Origin: Lactifluus volemus
Lineage: Eukaryota > Basidiomycota > Agaricomycetes > Russulales > Russulaceae
NCBI GenBank assembly: GCA_022376515.1
Contig: WTXI01000310.1
Coordinates: forward strand, 1 to 41,818
Direction: 5' to 3'
DNA: 41,818 nt
Of the stretch, positions 33,694 to 41,818 are shown piece by piece; within the stretch, counting starts at the first letter, position 1; each line of letters starts with the position of its first letter. The notes beneath the pieces are model-generated. The model was given only the letters and a program-made list of their open reading frames with translations, had not been told where the DNA came from and ran no database searches. The translations under genes were made by a program, and so were the position numbers.

Positions 33694-35500
33694 TCGTGAT
33701 CGCCTGAGTGCTAGGTGGTGAAGCTTGTGAAGGATGTCGTGGATTGAATGTCCTTATAAAAGGCCCCACTTTACAATTACATATTGCACTGCTGCAGGGC
33801 TTAAGAAATTGTATGTACCGAGAATACATTCCTTTGAGCCCCAAAAACTGGTTACCATCCGAGTCAGCAAAAGGTCTAATCTTTTTTTTTTTCGTTAATG
33901 ACCAGACAGCGCCGTCGACGCACTCACGTTACGCTCGTCTGTAGCGAACTATTCGATCTGTGGCCTAAACTCCCTTCCATATTAATAAGCCCTTCTGTTG
34001 CTCTGGCGAGAATGTATAGCTCCGTCTGATCCAATAACGTCAGCTGAGAAATCGTAACAGTTTGGTGGGATCTGGATGAAGGGACGGATTGCGCAGCGTC
34101 ACTGGCACCCCGGGTCGCGACTGAGTACTGAGCGCCTGGCCGATCGCCCTGAGTTTTTCTTTTTTGCATTTGTATACTGCAACATGTAGCCATGACAAAG
34201 ACGCGGTTCCCGAGGTACAGGTGTGGGTCATGCGGCAGAGGGGGACTTGATGGTAGCAGTAGGCTTGGCTGTCTGGTGAGGTTACAGAGGGGATCGGTAG
34301 AAGGTCGTGGCATTACTAACTGATGCTACGACCTTCTACCCATTCCCTCCGAACGTGGTAAACTAAATTTGTCTCGGCTGCGACTCAGCCTGAGGCAGCG
34401 GCCAGCCCGGATTCCTGAAGAACTGGGCCATGGCGGCTCCACCTTGGGCTGTGCCTAAGAGGATGGGAAGGGAGCTGTCGCGGTCGACGGGGAGCAGATG
34501 CTCTCGCCTGGCTTCGGCGAAGCCGGCAGTTGGCGACGTTGTGTTCAACTGTTTTTTTGGGGAGCACCACAAGCGCAGTGGACGGGTTGTCCTTGCTGGG
34601 TACGAGCCAACGAAGCCATGACCTGTGATGAGTCTGACGAGTGTTGAGAAACTGCCCGATCGAGCCCTTCGGGCCTTGAAATTTTCAAGCTTGAATAACG
34701 GGCGGGGTTTTGCCAGTGGGAGTGGGGTGGGGAGGGCGATGTGATCGCCCGCTGAGTCGTAAAACCACTACGCTGTACCATCTTGCGATTCTCTCGGACT
34801 GATCTCCATAGTTTCAAGTGGTATTACCAGGCGACGCCCCCCAACAAGCCAGCACCCCAGTTACAGATCGAGCGTGCCCGCACCGAGCAGCAGTACTATT
34901 ATTACTTAACACTCGTTTCACCTTCGTTACTACTAATTTTCATATCGTAATTAGCAGCCTTTTAAGTTGGCTGCGAAGGACGACCTCTTTAAGACATGGA
35001 GAGGTCACGTCTCCGAGCTAGAGAATGTTGTTGCTCAGAGTACGCTTCTTGACTCTCCACATTTCTGCGCTTGGGGAATTGGTCCTTTGACCCCGTTCCG
35101 TGCTCAACATCTGTCGCACTGCTTTTGGCAATATATCACTTGCGAACCATGCTCCAATTCGCTCATATGGTTTTCTGTTCCATGTCATTTGGTTATAGTG
35201 TGTTTTTTTGCATATTTAATAAGATAGTCAGTCTAAATTTAATGCTGTTTGACGAAGCCTGAAGCTTAAGAACGCAGTTGGGACATGAAGGCGGTATTTT
35301 TGGAATGTTTTTGAGAGAACCTTTGGGGAATTTACCGTGACAGCTATCAGCTTCACTTGCACAGTTCACACTTGCTCGCACGTGGCCACGAGTGCGCTCG
35401 CTCATCAGACGACTCTACATCCACAAATCCCTACCTCTTTTATACCTCTATTTTAGTCCTCATTAACTCGCCTTACTTCTTAATATTCCTTCCCGTCGTC
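33694..35500. other. Gene-poor region of 1.8 kb
   Basis: No protein or RNA that I recognise. Short open frames on both strands have no coherent composition or splice structure. TATAAAAG at about 33754 is promoter-like, but no supported gene follows it. An 18-bp inverted repeat sits at 34296-34340. The stretch 34363-34620 is GC-rich and open in more than one frame, but unrecognised. The right end should hold the MGE1 promoter. No target-site duplications or long terminal repeats were noticed by eye. Confidence 0.4.
34296..34340. repeat. Perfect-but-one inverted repeat (18-bp arms, 9-nt loop)
   Basis: The left arm GGTAGAAGGTCGTGGCAT (34296-34313) pairs with the right arm ATGCTACGACCTTCTACC (34323-34340), with one mismatch. 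The loop is TACTAACTG. The arms are long enough to form a stable hairpin in RNA or a cruciform in DNA. It is not next to a gene end that would explain it as a terminator. Confidence 0.8.
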
Positions 35501-36317
35501 ATGAATCGTGCAACCTTGAATCTTCTCCGATCCGCCACCTCATCACTGTCCCCTCTCGCTGTTACTCGTTCATATTGCCCCCTTCACGGGAGAGCCGCGA
35601 TACGTTTCAGAAACTATTCGGAAACCGCAACAGAAAAGGCCAAGGAGACTTCCGGGGACTCCGAGAGGACTGAGCAGAAAACAGAAGATAAACCCGAGCA
35701 GGATCCTCCGCTCTCAGAGCTTCAGGCCAGATTAAAGACCAAGGAGGACGAAGTCTTGGACTTGACAGTATGCCCACTTCCCCTTCAGCCTCCAAATGCA
35801 ATTTCTGACCCCCGCCGTAAAAATTTAGAGTCGGTTACGATATCTCCAAGCCGACTTTTTGAATCTCCAACGAAATGCAGCTCGTGAGAAGGAACAAACG
35901 CGAGATTTTGCCATCACTCGTTTCGCCGGAGACCTTCTCGAGACCGCAGACGTGCTATCCCTCGCGCTCAAATCGGTACCCGAATCCGTTCTTACATCTC
36001 CAGCCGAGGCGAGCGCTCCGAATTCTGCCCAGTCGTCATCACCGGATAACAAATCCCCATCGGCGTACTTGCAAGAGTTGCACCGTGGCGTCGAGATGAC
36101 CCAGCGTCTCCTATTGCAGACGCTATTCAAATTTCATGTCAAACCCTTCGATCCCACAGGTGACAAGTTTGACCCCAATAAGCACGAAGCGTTATACCAG
36201 GCGCCAGTGCCGGGAAAAGAGCCCGGAACAGTCATTGACTGCCAAAAAATCGGCTACACGATCAAGGATCGAGTTCTGCGTGCAGCACGCGTTGGTGTCG
36301 CGCAGGAAACGTCATGA
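35501..36317 (+). CDS. MGE1: Mitochondrial GrpE, nucleotide exchange factor for Hsp70
   Basis: Releases ADP from the matrix Hsp70 (Ssc1) during protein import and folding. Two exons, 35501-35767 and 35829-36317, give 756 nt (251 aa). The N-terminus is a mitochondrial presequence (MNRATLNLLRSATSSLSPLA), rich in Arg, Ser and Leu. An acidic linker follows, then the long GrpE helix starting DEVLDLTSRLRYLQADFLNL and QRNAAREKEQTRDFAITRFA. The beta domain is HVKPFDPTGDKFDPNKHEAL and VIDCQKIGYTIKDRVLRAAR, ending VGVAQETS. The insert between helix and beta domain (SPAEASAPNSAQSSSP) is typical of fungal homologues. Works with TOM40, also in this window, in the import pathway, but the two genes are 18 kb apart with no sign of linkage. 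Confidence 0.95.
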
Positions 36318-36437
36318 TTACAGCGGTGCTCATGCTAGGACTGTAGCGTATGATTTCGATATGTGAGACCTAGACACGCATTCACACCGTAGATTGGGGA
36401 CACTCCCCGCACACTTTCCATTTTATTGCACTAATAA

Positions 36438-37940
36438 TTACCGAATCTCAACTCCCCATCGCTCCTTCAGGCGTGAAACTACCTGAATCTGCAATACGTT
36501 GACCTCATCGTTCACAAGAGACCTGCAAGAGTATAAACACCATCTTCGGGTTCCAAAAGGGTCAAAGTCACCTGTCAAATGAACGATAGGTGATACGGAC
36601 GGTTAAGCTGTGTCGCTGCGTCTTCGGGTGCGTGAACCTGTCAATCTTTGCGACTGATATGTAGGAGTAGCATGGTACTTGATCAACTATCACGTACGAT
36701 GGCAACATCCTCAACCAAGTCTCCTGCAACATCCCTCACTACGTCGTACAGGTCGTTGTCGTGCATATCGTTGTCTGGCTTCCAGAAACTGACGTCTCTA
36801 TAGCTAGCAGGATACTTGGAATATGGCTTGAATGCGTTGATTTTTCCATGGCTGAACTGTGAGAGAAACCGTGGGTCCTCAGACCAGAATAGCCGGATAT
36901 CGGGGATGGAATAGAGAATCATAGCGATACGCTCGAGTCCAAGGCCAAAAGCCCAACCCATTTTGTTTTGGATACCTGTCAACGAGAATGAGCTACGAAT
37001 TTGCCACAGTCGGTTGTGATATACCTGCACGATCGAGCGTTGATTGAAGAACAACACCGCAACCAAGGATCTCAAGCCATTTTCCGCGGAAGAAAACCTC
37101 AACCTCGTAACTGGGGCTTGTAAAAGGGAAATAGGCCTCTATCCACCTGACCCGGAGAGGATCGCTCTTGGATGCACCGGCAACATCGGCGAAGAGTTTG
37201 TACAGTAAACTGTTCAAGCAGAGCTTTAGATTTTTTGCGGTGACCTCCGAACTACGCACATCATGCGAAGTCTGTTTTGGGTTGGTCTCCGAGATATGTT
37301 GGACGTCTTCAATAACGATGTTAGATGAGGCCAGCTGGTGCTCGAGTGATTGGCTCTCATGCTCAACCCGCTCGATGCTTGACGCATCAGTAACGAAGAT
37401 TTTTGCTCCCTCCATCTGATGGAAGACGGGATAGTGAGAGGCGTCGATTTCGTCGCGTCGATATACATCCGCAGTGAGCAGCCACCGCTCGGTCCCTTTG
37501 GCAAAGACTTCGACCTCGTGCGCTGAGGTATGTGTACGTAGCATCACATTCTTGTTAATGTAATAAGAATCCGTCTTTGCTCTGCCAGGGTGATCTACGG
37601 GAAAGGAAAGCGAATCAAAGTTCTGGTACGGGGTAACGATGGGCGATAATGAGGAAAGATGCGCAAAGTCCGGGAAATGGTTTTCTATGAGGGTGCGGAG
37701 TGTGCTAATCGGGTGTCCTTTCTGCGCATGCAAACGCCTAGAGAGTTTTGAGGAGATTGACGGTGTCAGGTTCGTATAGTCATCGATAATATGTGTTTCT
37801 TCGAGAACCCGAATATGGGAGAAAGCTGATGTACTTTTATGGCTTCTAGTGAGTGTAGGGGACCAGCCAGTGAAAGTGAGGCGAACTCGTGCAAAGGACA
37901 AGGTTGACATCGAGCCCCCAATGGAGCCGGCCCGGTTCAT
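36438..37940 (-). CDS. MSF1: Mitochondrial phenylalanyl-tRNA synthetase
   Basis: Monomeric class II synthetase that charges mitochondrial tRNA-Phe. Two starts are possible: 37940 ([10 protein letters not shown]...) and 37910 ([16 protein letters not shown]). The inner one gives a good presequence and leaves more room for a promoter. Landmarks: [40 protein letters not shown] (motif 2), [40 protein letters not shown] (motif 3), then the C-terminal FDX-ACB anticodon-binding domain beginning [20 protein letters not shown]. It ends [18 protein letters not shown], with the stop at 36438-36440. Introns interrupt between STLDRAG and IQNKMGWAF and twice in the FDX-ACB domain. Intact. Confidence 0.93.
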
Positions 37941-37991
37941 TGGGGAGATGGCGACCGTGACCGCGAGCGATCTAATATCACCTTCTTATTC
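37941..37991. promoter_or_regulatory. 51-81 bp gap between divergent starts of MSF1 and the next gene
   Basis: Only 51 bp separate the outer MSF1 ATG from the ATG at 37992 (81 bp if MSF1 begins at 37910). No TATA box is visible. The two 5' UTRs very likely overlap. Confidence 0.45.
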
Positions 37992-39156
37992 ATGTCTCTC
38001 ACCATCAAGCTATCCAAGAAGGGAAACACGAACCCAACTGTACGATGTCCCTTTACAACCATTTACCATTTACCATCATCCACTACAGGCGGAACCTTCC
38101 ACCGTACGTCGCAAATCGAACAGAAGGCGGGTAACTACGGACTCAGAAGAGGACGACTATGAACCATTTCCCCCCCGCACAGAAAACAAGCAAAAGCGGA
38201 AGCCAGCTCCCAAAGTAAAGGGACATGTAGAAAGGGAAGATCTATCGATACAAGACGAACAAAAACCTACCTCTACAAGGCCAAGAGATCGTAACCAGTC
38301 TGGTGGATTAAAGCGCCCCCGAGACGATGCTTTGTCGGCCGATGAACCAGAAGGGGAAGTTGATGTTGCGGCCGCACCGGATGAAGAGTCATCCGCTATT
38401 GCCACTGCTCCCGCGGTCGTCCCAGACGCTGTTAAAGAGGAATCCTCATCCATTTCTCTTCCCCCGTTCAAAAAGAAGCGACTTCCCCCCATCAAAAAGA
38501 ACAAACCGGGAGCAGTTCCTTCCTCGAGCGGCGCCTCCAACCAACCAGCCACAGGCAAATCTGGCCCCAAGCCTCTTGAAGCAAAAGGTGGACCTACTTT
38601 TGCACAGGAAGACACCGTGGGCCCATTATCGGTGTTGAAGAGACCAAAACGACTCAATAATGCTCAAGAGGTCAACCTAAATGACAGGAGTGTGTACGAA
38701 TCACTTTTCAAACACGTACGTCCTCTGTCATCTGGTTTGCATTTTGGGGCTTCATGCAATTCCTAGTCTGGAGGCTCCACCCCACGTGCTGGCCTCAACC
38801 TGAAGGAAAAGGAAGAGCGACGAAGAGAACTAGATAAGATGCGCGAGGAGGATCGTGCGCGGCGTGCTGCAGATGCTGTAAGCTCTCCTTTTGTGTGCTC
38901 GTTCTCGTTCTCAACCGCGTTATCGACATAGGAGCACGTCTTTGACTTACGCGCACAACACGACAAAATCATGTCCTTTGTAGAACGCTTGCAAGCTCGT
39001 CGCAGTGGAGCGCTCTGGCCTAACATCCTAGCCGTTGCCTTCAGGCAGGAACGCGAGAGGGTTGAGCTGCGGCAAGAACGGGAGCGAGCAAGGCAGGCAG
39101 AAGTTACTCCGAAGGGAAAGGTGGCAGGAGATGTTCCTGACGCAGCTTACCTATGA
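37992..39156 (+). CDS. Charged, probably nuclear protein of unknown function
   Basis: Exons 37992-38039, 38089-38715, 38767-38877, 38932-39156 sum to 1011 nt (336 aa), all with GT-AG borders. It starts MSLTIKLSKKGNTNPT. The middle is low complexity with several basic clusters (RRKSNRRRVTTDSEEDD, PPFKKKRLPPIKKNKPG) that look like nuclear-localisation signals. The C-terminal third is more ordered: NLNDRSVYESLFKH, then GGSTPRAGLNLKEKEERRRE, then DLRAQHDKIMSFVERLQARR and SGALWPNILAVAFRQERERV, with helix-forming charge patterns. I recall this C-terminal block in other basidiomycete hypothetical proteins but know no function. Confidence 0.75.
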
Positions 39157-39648
39157 CTCCGTAGGTTTACCTTGATTACTGTGTTTTGCATTCTCTCGCA
39201 CCGTTTTATCGGTATCTGGCAGATCGGGACTCCAGCTGGAAATGGCTGGCCGTTGTTTGATACCGCCTCGAGGCACGAAATGGAACTATCTCGTGTAGCG
39301 AAAGCAATGTCTGTTCGTTCCCCTCATCCAATCCAGCACCAGATTTTCAACACACGACAAGTGATACCACAAGGATCATGACGTTGAAGTCTCTTTCATC
39401 CCCTGTGGTCACAAACTGCTGCATACATGTCTCCTATCGTATTCCGAACAACGAGGACAGCTTACGGGATTTAATACATTTAGCCAACATAAGTCAGTCA
39501 AGCGAGACCTTGTTTTGTTGCCGCAGGACACGCGCGGAAGCGGTAATCACGGAACCGTCCATAAACGTTGTGGGCATCAAAAAGGACTGGAGGGTATAAA
39601 TACAAATGTTGCTTTGTACCTCATTCAAGCGCCTAACGGACTTTTACC
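39157..39648. other. Intergenic region before the F-box gene
   Basis: About 490 bp without a recognisable gene. Short open frames here have no splice support or familiar motifs. It should include the 3' UTR of the upstream gene and the promoter of the F-box gene; TATAAAT at 39596-39602 lies about 47 bp before the F-box ATG and may be a TATA box. Confidence 0.4.
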
Positions 39649-41515
39649 ATGACATCCACATCTCCCTTGTCCAGCGTCAATACCTCGCTACTCCTGCAGG
39701 CGCTTATAGAAAGATTTGACAACGGACTTTCCTTGGACAAGACTGGATCTGCAAAGTAAGCTCCAGAACTATTTCTTGACGAATTCTGACACGACGTGTT
39801 CAGTGAGAGCGCCGAGTCCATTAACGTAAGCCATCTGAACTCTCATAGGCTAACTGTAATAATACTCAATTTGCTCATCAGACCGAGGTTCGGAAACTAG
39901 CTGCACTCCTCCCTCGCCTACAAGTGGCTCTTGCTCGCCGTCAAAACACTGAAACTACCATCAACAGGCTTCCCATCGAAGTTCTAGCCCACATCTTCAA
40001 GTTCGCGAGTGTCACGGAGGATGCTCACCCAGCGCGCCGAATAATTACGCTCTCTTTGGTTTGTTATCACTGGCGTCAAACAGCCCTCGGCTTTCCGGCA
40101 CTCTGGACCACAATCCATCTTCGGGAAGGCGCCATCCACGATTTTCAGCTCGCTACACTCTGTTTAGAGAGGTCGAAGGATGCGTCTCTCAGCATTATTA
40201 TGTCAACGCCTTTCCGAGGGGAACAGATATCCAATTTCTTCTCGCCATATTCATCTCGAATCGAAAGCGTGTTGATCTTTGTCCCATTCAAATGTTCATC
40301 GTACGATGTTCCACGCCTTCTCTCGTCCACATGCGGATTTCCGGCCCCTAGGCTCAAATGCCTTCGTCTGTGCACCGCAATGTGGGGCTCTTATCACTCA
40401 CCTAAACTTCCAGTGATCTTTGGTGGCGACATATCACGTGTAACGCATCTCCAAGTTGAATCATTCTCACCATATCCCGGGCACACTTTCGGTTGCTTAA
40501 CTCACTTGGCGTTAAGCTCGCAGTCTCAATTTGACAAGAGCCTTCCATGACAGAATTCCTCGACTTCCTCGCAGCGAACCCTTATCTTGAAGAGCTCCTG
40601 CTGGATGACGCTGGCCCCTCAGTCCGCACGTCAGACAACCGCCCTCCGATTCATTTGCCCAATATGCGGCTGCTTTGCTTTGTCACAACTTCAACAGAGA
40701 GAATGCTGCCGTCGCGAGTGCTTATTCATCTCCGGCTCCCTCGCCAGTGTTCCATCCGTGTGCATCGAGATATGGACCCGTCTTATCTGGAGGACCTTCT
40801 ACCATCCCCCTTCCCAGAAGATGTTCGCCTTCTACCCACGTTCGGGATGGTCGAAAAACTTTCGCTTAGAGACGATATCAAAGCTTTTGGGGAGTGTTCA
40901 GTCCGATATAGCGTCACGTCCCGCCAGTCGGGGTGTCTCCTTGTCATATCCCCTTCGGTGCCCTGACCCCCACGATATTTGGCCAGAAGCCGCCTTCTCC
41001 AGCTTTCTGCGATCCGTTCCTTGCACACAGATACAGGTGCTGTGCCTCAGCCTAGGGAAAGTTGCCCAAACATTCCACGCCGAGGGATGGAAGAGCCTCT
41101 TTGGACGGTTGACGGCACTTAAAGAACTCTACATCACCGATATGGACGTCTCTAACGTCGTGAAAGGCCTATTGGTGGGGCCACGTCGGGATACGGAGCA
41201 CACGGAAATTCTTCCTGGACTATCTACGATTTGCTTCATACGTCCGAAAGCCCTGGACATCGACGCGCTGCTCTCGTGGAGTAAAGGACGCACGACGCGC
41301 GAGCACCCAACGATCACAGGTTGACAATAGTTGTGGATACGCACGTAACGTCGGATTTGGGTTTCAAAATGCCCAAGTGTTTACCCAAGAACGTGCAAAT
41401 CTATACCGCAGACTCCGCGTGCGGTGTCGTTGACGATCACACATTCGAGGAGCCCTTGGACTTGACTTGCCCACCTTTGGTAGAGATGATTGACTTTGCT
41501 GACCGGACCCTTTGA
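39649..41515 (+). CDS. F-box domain protein with repeat-like C-terminus; three frame breaks
   Basis: Starts MTSTSPLSSVNTSLLLQALI. Two short introns (about 39756-39802 and 39827-39881) lead into TEVRKLAALLPRLQVALARR. The F-box is INRLPIEVLAHIFKFASVTE ... SLVCYHWRQTALGFPALWTT, the layout of the large Agaricomycete F-box family that recruits substrates to SCF ubiquitin ligases. The rest is a leucine-rich, LRR-like region (FLAANPYLEELLLDDAGPSV, GRLTALKELYITDMDVSNVV), ending LVEMIDFADRTL. The frame changes near 40545 (one base short), near 40964 (one base extra) and near 41319 (one base short, GG before TTGACA). No intron fits. The similarity continues cleanly across each break, so either base errors or a young pseudogene are possible; this family has many decaying members. 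Confidence 0.75.
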
Positions 41516-41818
41516 ACCCAGACTACACATAGACTTCCTTTAGTTTTGATAGATCTTATGTTGGTGCTAGTACTTACGTTGCTGTAATTATTGTTGGCTT
41601 GATCTCACGTGACTGACGCGCTGTATTTGTAACGCGTTCAATTCGATTCCGAGTCCGACTCATAGCTTGCCTCAGTCTTCATTGGTGTCCCTGGGTCATG
41701 AAGTTTTTCATTGATGATCTTCCCGTACGCTGTCCTGTATTTCTTGATAGAATTGAGTAACTCGTGTTGGCAGATAATATTCCCTTATGACCGAATATAT
41801 CCTGGTACGTCTTACAAT
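41516..41818. other. Terminal intergenic sequence
   Basis: About 300 bp after the F-box stop. No gene or repeat is recognised; a short E-box-like TCACGTGA is present near 41606. Confidence 0.3.

Noticed and set aside
33924..34313. A 129-aa open frame on the minus strand
   Set aside because: Composition is unremarkable, no homology is recognised, and it overlaps the hairpin at 34296-34340.
34363..34820. Several overlapping open frames on both strands, one with a Cys-rich start (HCACGAPQ)
   Set aside because: GC-rich sequence stays open by composition. No splice structure, no family resemblance and no consistent strand.
39169..39600. Two small open frames before the F-box gene
   Set aside because: No splice sites or conserved motifs support them; they fall in an ordinary intergenic gap.

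Overview
This window is nuclear DNA of a filamentous basidiomycete, most likely an Agaricomycete. The evidence is gene architecture and family content. Genes lie on both strands a few hundred bases apart or less. They are interrupted by many introns of about 41-65 nt with GTNNGT-like donors and CTNAC/CTGAC branch points. Several proteins have the length and extensions typical of mushroom-forming fungi: a Pmp3 with a long tail, a PNGase A-like amidase, an F-box/LRR-like protein and a cysteine-rich secreted family. No species is claimed. I see no prophage, CRISPR array, plasmid feature or intact transposon.

Layout. 1-4077 (+): 3' part of SEC16 (COPII assembly). 4269-5476 (-): OST3 (oligosaccharyltransferase subunit). 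5563-9280 (+): PIK1 (PtdIns 4-kinase), sharing an 86-bp gap with OST3. 9440-11118 (-): a GT15 mannosyltransferase (KRE2/MNT1/KTR family) with a 10-nt microexon. 11119-12607: mostly noncoding, holding a decayed piece of the CCA1 tRNA nucleotidyltransferase gene. 12608-14800 (+): a 667-aa RS/Pro-rich plus coiled-coil protein of unknown role. 14914-15007 (-): an intron-containing tRNA-Ile(UAU). 15238-16206 (-): a stand-alone ABC ATPase. 16412-17708 (-): TOM40. 18164-19657 (-): a membrane-anchored coiled-coil protein. 20107-21542 (+): NUR1-like nuclear rim protein (DUF2418). 21736-23085 (-): fructose-1,6-bisphosphatase. 23221-25283 (-): four-finger C2H2 factor. 25354-26309 (+): Pmp3-family protein with a long tail. 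26462-28737 (+): secreted PNGase A-like amidase. 28952-32344 (-): trifunctional C1-THF synthase. 32833-33693 (-): small secreted Cys-rich protein. 33694-35500: gene-poor, with a strong hairpin. 35501-36317 (+): mitochondrial GrpE (MGE1). 36438-37940 (-): mitochondrial Phe-tRNA synthetase (MSF1). 37992-39156 (+): charged nuclear-type protein of unknown function. 39649-41515 (+): F-box protein.

Most of the content is housekeeping: secretory pathway and N-glycan handling (SEC16, OST3, PIK1, GT15, PNGase A), mitochondrial import and translation (TOM40, MGE1, MSF1), one-carbon and gluconeogenic metabolism (C1-THF synthase, FBP1). I see no evidence that these genes form a functional cluster; the mix looks like ordinary syntenic background. 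The unusual points are structural: a GC-AG intron in PIK1, a 10-nt microexon in the GT15 gene, several head-to-head gene pairs with gaps of 51-86 bp, a CCA1 remnant, and a series of single-base frame breaks in otherwise conserved genes. Several of those breaks sit in short C or G runs, which suggests base-calling or assembly errors rather than gene decay. I found no convincing new multi-gene system.

Exon coordinates in the entries were derived by hand from splice consensus and protein-family continuity. Where I say the spliced length is a multiple of three, I summed the exons.
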